Assembly (NCBI RefSeq): GCF_036208045.1 | Contig: NZ_CP121472.1 | Span: 1,437,531 to 1,501,530, forward strand | DNA: 64,000 bases | Source of the DNA: Thiorhodovibrio winogradskyi | Lineage (GTDB): Bacteria > Pseudomonadota > Gammaproteobacteria > Chromatiales > Chromatiaceae | Direction: 5' to 3' | Shown here: positions 6,577 through 14,901 of the stretch, in pieces | How positions within the stretch are numbered: position 1 is the stretch's first letter | Layout: the number at the start of each line of letters is the position of its first letter | Translations under genes and position numbers: made by a program | The notes under the pieces: generated by a model | Database searches by the model: none | Seen by the model: only the letters and a program-made list of their open reading frames with translations | Told to the model about the DNA's origin: nothing

Positions 6577-9204
6577 TTAGAAGTTATTGATCAGTCCCGC
6601 GATGGTGTTCATTTCCGTGGCGATGGTATCGCTTTGGGCGGCGACCGTGGATTTCTTGGCGAGAATGCGGGTGGAAACCCCAACGATTTCTGATCGAGCA
6701 CTGACGAGTTCGGAATGTTCTCCACCGAGTTTGGTCACGTCACCCGCCAACTCCTGAACCGAGCCCGCGAGATGGGATTGCAGTCCGGCAAGGCGCATGG
6801 TCTCGCCAGCCAAGGTGCTGACCTGTCCGGCCAGTTTCGCCGACTCTCCCGCGAGTTTGTTGGTCTGGCCCGCGAGCTTGCACTGCTCGGCGTATACGCC
6901 GGTGATGTCTCCGGCCAACTCAGTCACCGCGCCATTTAGCTTGGTGTGGTCCACCCGCATGGTATTGACTTGCGTCTGGAGCTGATTCACTTGGGTGGCG
7001 AGCTTGTTTTCGTTTAGGCTCATATTGAACTTTTGGGGAGCCATTTCGCCTTTGATGGCCGCCGTGAAGGCGAACTTGGAGATCAAGAAGGCGTCGGCGG
7101 CGACACCCACGACGACTTTTTCCATGCCACCGCCGACGAAGGTGAAATCGTTCCCGAGAATGGCCTTATTAGTAACCTGGGCATCAACTTTAAGCAATTT
7201 GCTCGTGCTGATGTGAACGCCCCAGACCTTGCCAGCATCGCTGTTCTTCTTGTTCTCCGCCATTTGCTTTTCCAACTGGTCGATCTGCTGTTCATTTGCC
7301 TCGACCTGTTCATGGTCGGCCGCGGTCTGGGCATGGTCAGTCTCGGCCTGGGCATGGTCGCTGGATGCCGTGGAATGATCTGTGGCGGCCTGGGTATGGT
7401 CGCTGGCCGCCGTGGAATGATCCGTCGCGGCCTGGGTGTGATCGCTGGCGGCGGTGGAATGATCGTTGGATGCTGTCGAATGATCCGTGGCGGCCTGGGT
7501 ATGGTCGCTGGCGGCGGCGGAATGATCCTCGGTTGCGGTGGAGTGATCCGTCTCCGCCCGTGCATGATCACTCTCGGCTCGGTCATGGTCCGCGCTTGAT
7601 TGGCCGGAATTGCCGCCGCCGGATGGGTCGGATGGACCAGTGGGGAAGGCGCCGATGATCACGCAACTGCCCGCCATGGGAGAGGCCAGGTGGATGCGCT
7701 GATTGCCCGCTTGGTCCTCGATGTGCATCTTGTTGCCACCAGCCGTGGTTAATTTGCACATGGAGGCGCTTTCGCTGCTGACCTGACTGGGGTTTTCCGG
7801 ATTGGGCGCGGCGCCGGCGATAATCGGCTGGTCCGGATCGCCGTCGATAAAGTGCAGCATCACCTCGCAGTCTTTATGCAGGGGAAAATGCAACCCGTGA
7901 TTCGGGCCGCCATAGGGCTGGATCATGCGCAGCCAGCAGGAGGCCTTGCCATCATGGCGACCGGAGAGATCGAAGGGCAGGATCACCTTGTACCGGCCAT
8001 GGGGGTCGAGTTCGGCGTACTGTCCGCTGCCGGCGCCGTCAACGCGCGCCGTGAGGGATCCGGCGATGCGGGGTTTGGACGTGGTCCGGGGCGGGCGAAA
8101 CTGGGTTGTCGCGGGAATGCATTGGAAGCTGTTGCGGTAGAACAGCTCATCGGTCATCTCCTCGTCGCCAAGGCCGAGGCCGCTTAACAGGTAGCGCGCC
8201 TGGTTGCCCTCGTGCCGGATTTGCGTGGTCAGGTAATCCTGGTTGAATGCGTCGCGAAAATGCCGCCGCATGCGAAAGACATATCCAGGGCGCAGGGCCG
8301 GAATGGAGGACATGCCATGAAAGACCTTCTCCTGGCAGCGGTATTCCTCGGCCCGCACCTTGGCGAGGTGATTGCCTTCGTGCGTGTCGAGGAAATGTTC
8401 GCCGTAGAGATAGATTTCGCCGCGTCCCTTGTCCTGAACATGCGCCTTGCCGCTGAGATTTAGGCTGGGCTTCATGTAGTTGTAGCCCTTGAGTAGGACG
8501 TTCTTGGGGAGCGGACTTTGCTTGAGCGTGAACCGCTTGATAACCTGGTCGGCGAGGCTCGCGTCCAGTCCCGTGGGCGGGGCATAGTCGAACGTCTCAT
8601 GCCCAGGAAGTGTGGAGTGAGCGATCAGGGTATCGGAGGCGATCATCTTCTCGCCCTGGTCGTTCTGCTCGAACCAATAATACAGCCCGTCGCGTTCCAT
8701 CCAGCGCGACACGAAGGCGAAGTGGGACTCGTTGTACTGACAGAGATAATCCCAGGTCGGGTATGTTTCCTTGAGCTGAAAGTCAAAATCCAGCCCTGGC
8801 GAGAGTCCGCCGTCCTTCAGCACCGCGCCGAGGAAGGCATCCAGTTTTTGATTTAGAAACACCTGATTGTGGTGGGTGAGAGTGAGCCACCAGAGCTTCG
8901 GCCGGAGTTCAGCGCGGTAGAACACCCAGGAATCGGCCTGGTGGAGTTGCTCGAAGGAGGCGAGGATGCCGTGAAAGGGTAGGTCGCCCTTGCCATCCTG
9001 GGACGTGGTGGTCTTGATGGTAAAGGTGGCCGGGCTTTGCAGGATGGCATCCAGATCGAGATCGGCCTGCTCCGAGACCAGCAGGATCTCGAAGCGATAG
9101 AGTTCCGACAGCCCCTCCTCGCCCTGGAAGCGAACCACCATGAAAGTGTCTTGATCAACCGCCTGACTGTGGAAATGAAAAGCATGGTCAGAAAGCCGCG
9201 GCAT
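6577..9204 (-). CDS. vgrG: VgrG spike protein with heptad-repeat C-terminal extension
   Basis: Type VI secretion spike, 875 residues. Start chosen at 9204 because GGAGG (9214-9210) lies 5 bases upstream and the product then opens MPRLSDHAFHFHS, parallel to the second VgrG here; an in-frame ATG at 9258 lacks such support. Residues 1-370 are the gp27-like part (VVRFQGEEGLSELYRFEILL), followed by the gp5-like OB fold (FPLHKDCEVMLHFIDGDPDQ) up to about 460. From about residue 530 the protein is atypical: 14 heptads with a DH core (538-635), a linker with a hydrophobic patch (VVVGVAADAFLISKFAFTAA), then about 20 uninterrupted heptads of xxLAGxx type (733-872). No recognised toxin domain. First gene of the operon with the DUF2169 adaptor. 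Confidence 0.93.
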   Translation of the reverse strand: MPRLSDHAFHFHSQAVDQDTFMVVRFQGEEGLSELYRFEILLVSEQADLDLDAILQSPATFTIKTTTSQDGKGDLPFHGILASFEQLHQADSWVFYRAELRPKLWWLTLTHHNQVFLNQKLDAFLGAVLKDGGLSPGLDFDFQLKETYPTWDYLCQYNESHFAFVSRWMERDGLYYWFEQNDQGEKMIASDTLIAHSTLPGHETFDYAPPTGLDASLADQVIKRFTLKQSPLPKNVLLKGYNYMKPSLNLSGKAHVQDKGRGEIYLYGEHFLDTHEGNHLAKVRAEEYRCQEKVFHGMSSIPALRPGYVFRMRRHFRDAFNQDYLTTQIRHEGNQARYLLSGLGLGDEEMTDELFYRNSFQCIPATTQFRPPRTTSKPRIAGSLTARVDGAGSGQYAELDPHGRYKVILPFDLSGRHDGKASCWLRMIQPYGGPNHGLHFPLHKDCEVMLHFIDGDPDQPIIAGAAPNPENPSQVSSESASMCKLTTAGGNKMHIEDQAGNQRIHLASPMAGSCVIIGAFPTGPSDPSGGGNSGQSSADHDRAESDHARAETDHSTATEDHSAAASDHTQAATDHSTASNDHSTAASDHTQAATDHSTAASDHTQAATDHSTASSDHAQAETDHAQTAADHEQVEANEQQIDQLEKQMAENKKNSDAGKVWGVHISTSKLLKVDAQVTNKAILGNDFTFVGGGMEKVVVGVAADAFLISKFAFTAAIKGEMAPQKFNMSLNENKLATQVNQLQTQVNTMRVDHTKLNGAVTELAGDITGVYAEQCKLAGQTNKLAGESAKLAGQVSTLAGETMRLAGLQSHLAGSVQELAGDVTKLGGEHSELVSARSEIVGVSTRILAKKSTVAAQSDTIATEMNTIAGLINNF
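6589..7008 (-). repeat. LAG heptad array in VgrG1 (about 20 copies)
   Basis: The last 140 codons of vgrG1 read as about 20 consecutive heptads, for example NKLAGES, AKLAGQV, STLAGET, SHLAGSV, QELAGDV. Leu sits at the third and a small or beta-branched residue at the seventh position, the 4-3 spacing of a coiled-coil core. The array ends three residues before the stop. It is well diverged at the DNA level, so it is an old or selected repeat. Probable trimeric stalk. Confidence 0.85.
7300..7593 (-). repeat. DH heptad array in VgrG1 (14 copies of 21 bp)
   Basis: Fourteen tandem 21-bp units in vgrG1 encode heptads of the form xDHxxAx: TDHSTAA, SDHTQAA, TDHSTAS, SDHAQAE, TDHAQTA and so on. Asp-His is invariant; the other positions are Ser, Thr, Ala, Gln and Glu. 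The central units are nearly identical in DNA (GACCATACCCAGGCCGCCAC-like), pointing to recent tandem duplication; the edges are degenerate. Confidence 0.93.
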
Positions 9205-9552
9205 GATGTCCTCCGATAGTCTGGGCTGCCGTCTGAACAAGGTCATTTTGTTCGCCATGGATTCCCTGCCAGAAAGCCCTCCCAGAAAGCGGGATGGCCG
9301 CGGTTGAACGAGGTGGCGATAGCCATGATTATAGCCCGGAATCTAGACTCCACCGGCACAGTACAGCGTCTCTCAGGTGGTGACCGCGGGAAATTGAACG
9401 GAAGACAAATGAGACTGAGCGCCAACCGCACGAATTCCTAGGCAACCTGACCAACTCAGTAGACCAAGAAGAATTGGGTTGTCTCTCCGAATCCTATGGC
9501 AGGCTCCGAAATGTCACACCCAGTTGCAAGTCAAGCGGGCGGGTTTTGACGG
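9205..9552. other. Intergenic region between divergent vgrG1 and zinc-ribbon gene
   Basis: About 350 bases without a convincing gene. It must hold the promoters of the leftward vgrG1 operon and of the rightward gene at 9553, but I see no clear -35/-10 pair, palindrome or terminator. Apart from the vgrG1 ribosome binding site at 9210-9214 nothing specific was recognised. Confidence 0.4.
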
Positions 9553-10755
9553 ATGAATCGCTATCACCTTGAACTCACAGGCCACTTGCTGCCGGGTGCC
9601 GATGCCCAGCAAGCAGCGGCGGTGCTCGCCAAACTTCTTGGCACCACACCTGATAAAGCGGGCAACCTCTTGGAGGGCAGGGTCCACCGTTTTCGCAACC
9701 CATTGGTCGCGGAGCGCGCCGAACATCTGCGTCGTGGACTCGAACGCGCTGGCATCGGCTGCCGGTTGGAACCTATCTTCGTGGCTTTGGCTCCGGCCGC
9801 CCAGGCGTTTACCAAAGCCTCCAATCTGCAGCTCACCACACCCGGGTTTTCCTGCCCCAAATGTGGCCAGGCACAACCGCCAAGCGACATCTGCCAGTTT
9901 TGCGGTATTGTCTTCGATAAGTACGAGGCGGCCGAGCGTCGCCGCCAGTCCGTGGCTGGTGGCGACCCCATTGCCGTGGCACCTGCCGAAACCTTTCCCT
10001 TTAGGCTCGTCAGCCAGTTGATGCTGCTCGTTTTCCTGACTAGCTTGGCCATCGCCCTGTGGAGCAATTGGCGCAAGGACCAGTTTCCGCCCGCCGAGTT
10101 CTACGACCTTGGCCGACTGCAGGAGCCTCGGCAAAGCAAGACGGAACTTGAGCCCTTCCATGTGGAGGCGGAAGGCATCCGCTATCTGATCGAGCCGCTG
10201 TTTGATTATGAACTCGATGGCGTGGTGGTCAGCCTGCACGATAGTGATGCCTTTATCGATGTCTACCATTTCAAGGACTGGAAGGACTTCCTCAATATCC
10301 GCGACCTATGCGTGGTCTGGGGTGAGAATGTTAGCAGCGGTGTGTTCCGCGACATGGACTACAAGAACACCACCTGGACCTGCTGGATCTCGACCCGCGA
10401 CCCCAGGGCCGCGGCCAGTTTCGACTGGCGGCAACTGAGTAACAACCATCTCCTGGCGCATGAGTCCGACCTTTACAAGGCTATCAAGGAAGCCGAAATC
10501 GGTGATCAGATCGCGTTCTCCGGGCAACTCGCACGCTATTCCCATGATGGCGGGTTTCATCGTGGCACCAGCACCTCGCGCACCGACACTGGCAACGGCG
10601 CCTGTGAGACCGTCTATGTTCAAGATTTCCGCATTGTGCGTAAATCCAACCCAGGCTGGCGGCGGGCCCACCGCTTGAGCAGCGCCTTGGCGGTGCTGGC
10701 GCTTGCCGCGCTCGCGGTGCTTTTTGTTGTCTCCCCTTATCGTCCGCATCGCTAA
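9553..10755 (+). CDS. Zinc-ribbon membrane protein of unknown function
   Basis: Protein of 400 residues. The first 75 residues (YHLELTGHLLPGADAQQAA, then an AERAEHLRRGLERAGIGC pattern) resemble a small N-terminal domain seen before membrane segments in several gammaproteobacterial proteins; this is from memory and unproven. A zinc ribbon follows at about residues 98-115 (CPKCG then CQFCG). A transmembrane helix lies at about 152-172 (LMLLVFLTSLAIALWSNW). The bulk (about 180-365) is a soluble domain with no motif I recognise, and a second membrane helix closes the protein (about 376-396, ALAVLALAALAVLFVV). This topology would place the soluble domain in the periplasm. It stands alone, with a 263-base gap before the next gene. 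Confidence 0.7.
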   Translation: MNRYHLELTGHLLPGADAQQAAAVLAKLLGTTPDKAGNLLEGRVHRFRNPLVAERAEHLRRGLERAGIGCRLEPIFVALAPAAQAFTKASNLQLTTPGFSCPKCGQAQPPSDICQFCGIVFDKYEAAERRRQSVAGGDPIAVAPAETFPFRLVSQLMLLVFLTSLAIALWSNWRKDQFPPAEFYDLGRLQEPRQSKTELEPFHVEAEGIRYLIEPLFDYELDGVVVSLHDSDAFIDVYHFKDWKDFLNIRDLCVVWGENVSSGVFRDMDYKNTTWTCWISTRDPRAAASFDWRQLSNNHLLAHESDLYKAIKEAEIGDQIAFSGQLARYSHDGGFHRGTSTSRTDTGNGACETVYVQDFRIVRKSNPGWRRAHRLSSALAVLALAALAVLFVVSPYRPHR

Positions 10756-10843
10756 GGCGAAGGCAGCGCCGGGTCATGCTAACGAGCGAGGCGACCTTGA
10801 TCATAAGCGGGACAAAAACCAAGTCATCAAGTCGGCATATTAT

Positions 10844-10881
10844 CTCTCTGGAACACGCAGGCTGATGAGCCTGCAAGAGAG
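10844..10881 (+). other. Interrupted hairpin in intergenic region 10756-11018
   Basis: GCAGGCT-GATG-AGCCTGC (10857-10874) is a perfect 7-bp stem, and CTCTCT/AGAGAG can extend it outward after an internal bulge. No U-run follows, so it is not a standard terminator. It may be an RNA element in the leader of the gene at 11019 or a transcript end. Structural observation only. Confidence 0.35.
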
Positions 10882-11018
10882 CAGCGCCGAAAAGTCCGGC
10901 TTTGGCACTCTTGTTTGGGCTAAGATTGGCGCGCCAAGAGAAAGGTAACCGATGGATCCAAGGCGCTGAAAAAGGCGGGTCACAGGTCGCCAGCGCTTCA
11001 ACATGAGAAGACAAACCA

Positions 11019-12065
11019 ATGAAAAAAATCACGATTCTGGGTCTTGTGGGAATGATTTCGGTGTTTGCCAGCGCGCCCATGGCGGGTACACCTCTCGGCG
11101 GCCTGGCTGTCGCGCTTTCCCCGGATGAGGATACCCTGGTGACGGCCGGGGATAACCGCACGCTCTATGTGCTGAATGCGGCGGACATGGAGATCGTCAA
11201 CCGGGTTTGGCTTGGAACCTGCATCGTCAAGCTGGATTTCGACAAGGATGGCAAGGTTCTTCTGGCGGAGGCCTCCGATGGAAACCTGCTATCCATTGAT
11301 ACCACAAGCTGGCAGGTGGCGGGAAATCGGCCGAAGTCCGAGAAAATGAGCGTCGCCCGGGCAGTGAATCGCGTCGCGGTGCTAAACCCAGATCACAACG
11401 GGCATAGCATCAGCTTTCTCGACATAAGCGATCTTAGCGAGCAAGGCCGTGTCACCTTGCCCAAGGGGCAGAAGGTCGCGGCCCTAGGGCTCGATGCCGC
11501 GGGAGAACGCCTTGGCATTCTGACTGAAAGCGTCAATGACGAATCAGAACCAAAAGAACCCAAGCCAGCGGATCTGCGCGGTCTGGAGGGGGATGAGTTC
11601 AGGCTGAAGCATGACGGGAAAACGACCCAATTCCTGGTGTTCAAGGTTCCCAGTGGGGAGCCGCTGTGGGAACAAAAGACCTACTATTCACCCAGCATGA
11701 CAGGGATGAAAGTTCTCTTTGATGGCGAAGCCGGCGTTGCGGTGAATTACAGCGACTTGAACGCAAAAATCACCCCAGAGGGCGAGGTGAGTTTGTTCAA
11801 GCTGGACAATGGATTCAACTACGGAACAGGTTTCTCGCATGATCAGAGCATTCTCCTGACCGGTGGCCTGGCGAAAGGGACTTACACCAAGGTTGGCGCT
11901 GTCAGCATGATGACCTTCAGTCCCGACCGACTCCAGGGTTGGCCCGAGTATTTCAAGGATTTCGCCATCTCCGAGGATGGCACCGCCTATGGCGCGACAT
12001 CGGGTTACCGTATTGTCACGGTCAAACCTGGTGGCATGTTCGCGAAGAGCACACCCATCTTCTAA
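11019..12065 (+). CDS. Secreted beta-propeller-like protein
   Basis: Protein of 348 residues with a clear signal peptide (MKKITILGLVGMISVFASAP, cleavage likely after AMA or just beyond). The mature part has spaced repeats of WD40/YVTN type: LAVALSPDEDTLVTAGDNRT, LDFDKDGKVLLAEASDGNL, LGLDAAGERLGILTE, FSHDQSILLTGG and MTFSPDRLQ. This suggests a periplasmic beta-propeller. No catalytic motif is visible, so a binding or scaffold role is most likely. It is followed after 37 bases by another exported protein on the same strand, probably in one operon. Confidence 0.72.
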   Translation: MKKITILGLVGMISVFASAPMAGTPLGGLAVALSPDEDTLVTAGDNRTLYVLNAADMEIVNRVWLGTCIVKLDFDKDGKVLLAEASDGNLLSIDTTSWQVAGNRPKSEKMSVARAVNRVAVLNPDHNGHSISFLDISDLSEQGRVTLPKGQKVAALGLDAAGERLGILTESVNDESEPKEPKPADLRGLEGDEFRLKHDGKTTQFLVFKVPSGEPLWEQKTYYSPSMTGMKVLFDGEAGVAVNYSDLNAKITPEGEVSLFKLDNGFNYGTGFSHDQSILLTGGLAKGTYTKVGAVSMMTFSPDRLQGWPEYFKDFAISEDGTAYGATSGYRIVTVKPGGMFAKSTPIF

Positions 12066-12102
12066 GCCCTATCTGCTAAGCACGGTTCCGCTTGGGGTCA
12101 TC

Positions 12103-13230
12103 ATGATGACAAAGGCAACGCAGCTCAGTCCGCGGACTTCCTATCTTGTCGCGGTTCTGACCGCGTTCGCCGTCATATACCCGGCATTGTCCACCGCCTG
12201 GGCTGCGCGGCTGGACAATGCCATTGACCCAAGCGGAAGCTGGCGCAATGCCCAGGGGTCGCTTTCGCTGATGTTGGCGGGCGATGCCCTGTCGTTTTCC
12301 TATTCCTCGGTTTTCGGGCCCGCAGCACATATCTGCGACGGCGCTGGTGTGGCGGGCTTGGTGGGCAATGGCCTTTATCACTACCAGGATGGTCAGGGCA
12401 CCCTGGCCATCCAGGTGGCCGAGGGCGGGGTGCGCATGGAGCAGGTGGCGGGCGTCCTGTCATTTTGCGGAGCCAACTGGCCGGGTGCGCGCTTCAGCCG
12501 GGATGGCTTTACTGCCGTCGAGGAGTTTCGCGTCATCACGCCCGTGTCGCGTTTTTATGTGGTTATGCCCGCGCCGCCGATCCTGAGGCAAGCCTATGTC
12601 GTTCAAGGCGATCTGGTCCAAAGCGTTCCGATACAGCACGAGCAGGCCCACGACTATGTCCTGGCGCGGTACATCGGCCCCAAGGCAACCACGGTCGGCC
12701 TGATCAAACAATCGACCCTGCAAGCGACCCAACCCGCGAACCGGAAATTGGGCATCCCTTTCATTCGTGGTGAATATCAGTCGATCCGCGAGGCATTGCC
12801 GCGACTGGCGACCGAGCAAGCAGACATTCTCGATTTATCGACCGAGGGAGGTGAAGCAAAGGCGTTTCGCGATCCTGATGGGCGTATTCGCCTAATTGAA
12901 CTCGAGCTTTACTTCGATACCGGAATGACACGCGAGGAGTTTTACTTCAGCGAGGGTTTCTTGATTTTTGTACTACGGGCAAGGCATCAATATAACGCGC
13001 CTTTTTATCTTGGCCAGCAAGAGGCCGATGCCATGGATTTGGAAGCCTTCGACGCCGAGAAGACAAGCATCACGGAAGATCGCTTTTACTTTCAGCATGA
13101 CAGGATGATTCGCTGGCTCGATGATGACAGGAACGTCATGGTCGCGGAGTCCTCATCGTTCAAGGACAACGCAAGAGACCTCCAGCAAAGAGCGCATGAT
13201 CTCATGTCCCGGTTCGATCAAGGCCAATAA
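12103..13230 (+). CDS. Exported protein of unknown function
   Basis: The open frame begins at 11977 inside the previous gene, but the start is placed at 12103 (MMTKATQL), which gives a proper signal peptide (SYLVAVLTAFAVIYPALSTA, cleavage near AWA) and avoids the overlap. The product is about 375 residues. Its mature N-terminus (IDPSGSWRNAQGSLSLMLAG) resembles a small lipocalin-like or META-like barrel; the middle half has no recognised motif. Two cysteines (C-D-G and F-C-G) in the first 130 residues could form a disulfide. It sits between an exported propeller protein and a membrane-anchored small protein, all on the same strand. Confidence 0.68.
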   Translation: MMTKATQLSPRTSYLVAVLTAFAVIYPALSTAWAARLDNAIDPSGSWRNAQGSLSLMLAGDALSFSYSSVFGPAAHICDGAGVAGLVGNGLYHYQDGQGTLAIQVAEGGVRMEQVAGVLSFCGANWPGARFSRDGFTAVEEFRVITPVSRFYVVMPAPPILRQAYVVQGDLVQSVPIQHEQAHDYVLARYIGPKATTVGLIKQSTLQATQPANRKLGIPFIRGEYQSIREALPRLATEQADILDLSTEGGEAKAFRDPDGRIRLIELELYFDTGMTREEFYFSEGFLIFVLRARHQYNAPFYLGQQEADAMDLEAFDAEKTSITEDRFYFQHDRMIRWLDDDRNVMVAESSSFKDNARDLQQRAHDLMSRFDQGQ

Positions 13231-13280
13231 CCAAGCGTATCGTACTGGAATATTGGACTATCCTTAGTTTAGGAGGCGGT

Positions 13281-13739
13281 ATGAAGTGGCTTGTCACCGG
13301 ATTGGTGGTCGTTCTCCTGATCGCTTTCCTGGTCTTTTTTATTCGCAGTCGTGGTGGCGAAATGGTCATGCTGGCCGATTTGGACAAGCAAATCGTGCAA
13401 CCTTACATCGCCATGGTGGCAGCGGATGAGTATGATCGCGCCTATGACTTGCTGAGCGAGGATTATCGCAAGGAGGTACCGCTGGAGACCTTCTCCGCGG
13501 GACATGAGAAACGACAACAAGAAAAGGGCGTCATCTCGGCGAACGAGTTGATCAGGGATAGTGTTATCTACAATCTTTTCTCAACAAAACGCGAAGTCCG
13601 GCTGAAGTATGTGCTTTATTACGGTGACAACAGGGAGACCGGCTGGATAATTCTACAAGAAGAAGACACCGACCAATTCGCCATTGATGGCACCTATTAT
13701 GAGAGCGTCGGGGACAGCTTGGATTTTCGCTTGTGGTGA
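13281..13739 (+). CDS. Small membrane-anchored protein, unknown
   Basis: Protein of 152 residues with an excellent ribosome binding site (AGGAGG at 13271-13276, 4 bases before ATG). One N-terminal membrane anchor (LVTGLVVVLLIAFLVFFI) is followed by a soluble domain of about 120 residues with the look of an NTF2/DUF4864-like fold (DKQIVQPYIAMVAADEYDRA, YDLLSEDYRKEV). Such proteins usually expose the soluble part to the periplasm. It is the last gene of the 9.5-13.7 kb plus-strand group; no terminator is obvious after it. The fold suggestion is tentative. Confidence 0.65.
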   Translation: MKWLVTGLVVVLLIAFLVFFIRSRGGEMVMLADLDKQIVQPYIAMVAADEYDRAYDLLSEDYRKEVPLETFSAGHEKRQQEKGVISANELIRDSVIYNLFSTKREVRLKYVLYYGDNRETGWIILQEEDTDQFAIDGTYYESVGDSLDFRLW

Positions 13740-13941
13740 TTGCGTAAAACCGCGGTCATCGACCCAATAACATGTTGCGAGGCATTAGCGACAAAGTCGC
13801 GCTCGCTGTGACGAGGAACCCGCGGACCCTAGTGAAAGATACCCAAAGGCGTCATGGATAGCCTGGCCCGGACTTTCCAAGATGTTGCGGGATGGGAATC
13901 AAGCAGGTGATTCGCTTCGCTCGGGTTGTCAAACTGTTAGC

Positions 13942-14901
13942 CTAGTTTTTGCCCAGGAGCCAGTCGCGCACCTGTGTCGAGTCGCTAACCCTGGCCCATA
14001 GGACAGGTGAATCGAGAAAAATCATAATGACCCGGCGGTTGTCGATACGGGCTTGCATCACCAGACAATAACCGGATTCTCTGATAAACCCGGTCTTGCT
14101 AACATCGATTTGCCAGGTGGGATCCCTGACCAGCGAATTACTGTTGCGATAATGCAGTGGACTTCCGTCGGCAAAGGGCCGCACTGTCATTTCACCTTTC
14201 GCGGTGATTGCCCGTATGAAGGGGTAAGTGTCCGCTGCCCTCACTAACTTGACCAGATCCTCGGCGTTGGAGCGATTGTTCCCATTGAGTCCGCTCGAAT
14301 CGGCGAAATGGGTGTTGGACATCCCCAGTGATTTGGCTTTGCGGTTCATTGCCGCAATAAAAGCCGGGGTACCACCGCGAAAGGTTGTCCGGGCCAGGGC
14401 ATGGGCGGCTCGATTATCAGATGACATCACCGAAACAGCGATCATCTCCCCGCGCGACAGGGTCGCCTCATTGATACGCAGTCGCGAGCGGCTGTTACGC
14501 AGCCGGTCGCGATCATCCTCGACGATTTTGATGGGTGTCTTCATTGGCACTCCCGCATCCAGCACCACCATTGCAGTCATCAGCTTGGTAATCGAGGCGA
14601 TGGGTTTGATCTGCTGAACGTTCTTAGTGTAGAGACGGTTGCCGTGTTCATCGACGATCAGTGCACTGGCGGAATGCAGATTCAGAAGTGACGGGTCAAG
14701 CCGCGTCCAGCGACTGGCTCTGGGCCGCAGATTCGCTGCAATCCACTCATCCAGCGCCGAGCCACCCGTTGTCTGTGACCAGTCTTGCGCCTCGATCACC
14801 GGAGCTGCCGCCGGCCGCGGCACATCATCTGGGCGGTTTTCGTGATTTGACGCACAGGATGCTGCACTCAGGATCAGGATACCGAGCAGCAACTTAAGCA
14901 T
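13942..14901 (-). CDS. pbpG: D-alanyl-D-alanine carboxypeptidase/endopeptidase (PBP7-like)
   Basis: Serine peptidase of family S11 acting on peptidoglycan in the periplasm. The three penicillin-binding motifs are present: SITKLM (S-x-x-K), SDN (in MSSDNRAA) and KTG (in DVSKTGF). The open frame reaches 15051, but the start is placed at 14901 (MLKLLLGILILSAASCASN), which gives an export signal ending in a cysteine, so the enzyme may be a lipoprotein; the lipobox is imperfect (SAASC). The length (319 residues) and the lack of a C-terminal amphipathic anchor fit the endopeptidase PBP7/PbpG rather than DacA. It is monocistronic, facing away from the nickel operon. Confidence 0.85.
   Translation of the reverse strand: MLKLLLGILILSAASCASNHENRPDDVPRPAAAPVIEAQDWSQTTGGSALDEWIAANLRPRASRWTRLDPSLLNLHSASALIVDEHGNRLYTKNVQQIKPIASITKLMTAMVVLDAGVPMKTPIKIVEDDRDRLRNSRSRLRINEATLSRGEMIAVSVMSSDNRAAHALARTTFRGGTPAFIAAMNRKAKSLGMSNTHFADSSGLNGNNRSNAEDLVKLVRAADTYPFIRAITAKGEMTVRPFADGSPLHYRNSNSLVRDPTWQIDVSKTGFIRESGYCLVMQARIDNRRVIMIFLDSPVLWARVSDSTQVRDWLLGKN

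Noticed and set aside
3692-6580. Several long plus-strand open frames opposite the DUF2169 gene (277, 285 and 327 codons)
   Set aside because: Shadows of the real minus-strand gene; composition is Gly/Arg/Leu-rich noise.
7300-7593. CRISPR-like regular repeat pattern
   Set aside because: The 21-bp units are contiguous without spacers and lie in frame inside vgrG1; they encode heptads.
10844-10881. Terminator for the zinc-ribbon gene
   Set aside because: The stem is good but no T-run follows on either strand.
10857-10920. Hammerhead-ribozyme-like core (CTGATGAG ... CGAAAAGTC)
   Set aside because: The two conserved strings occur in the right order, but stem II pairs poorly and no strand complementary to the GCAGG preceding CTGATGA follows a cleavage triplet, so stem I cannot form. 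Treated as chance around a simple hairpin.
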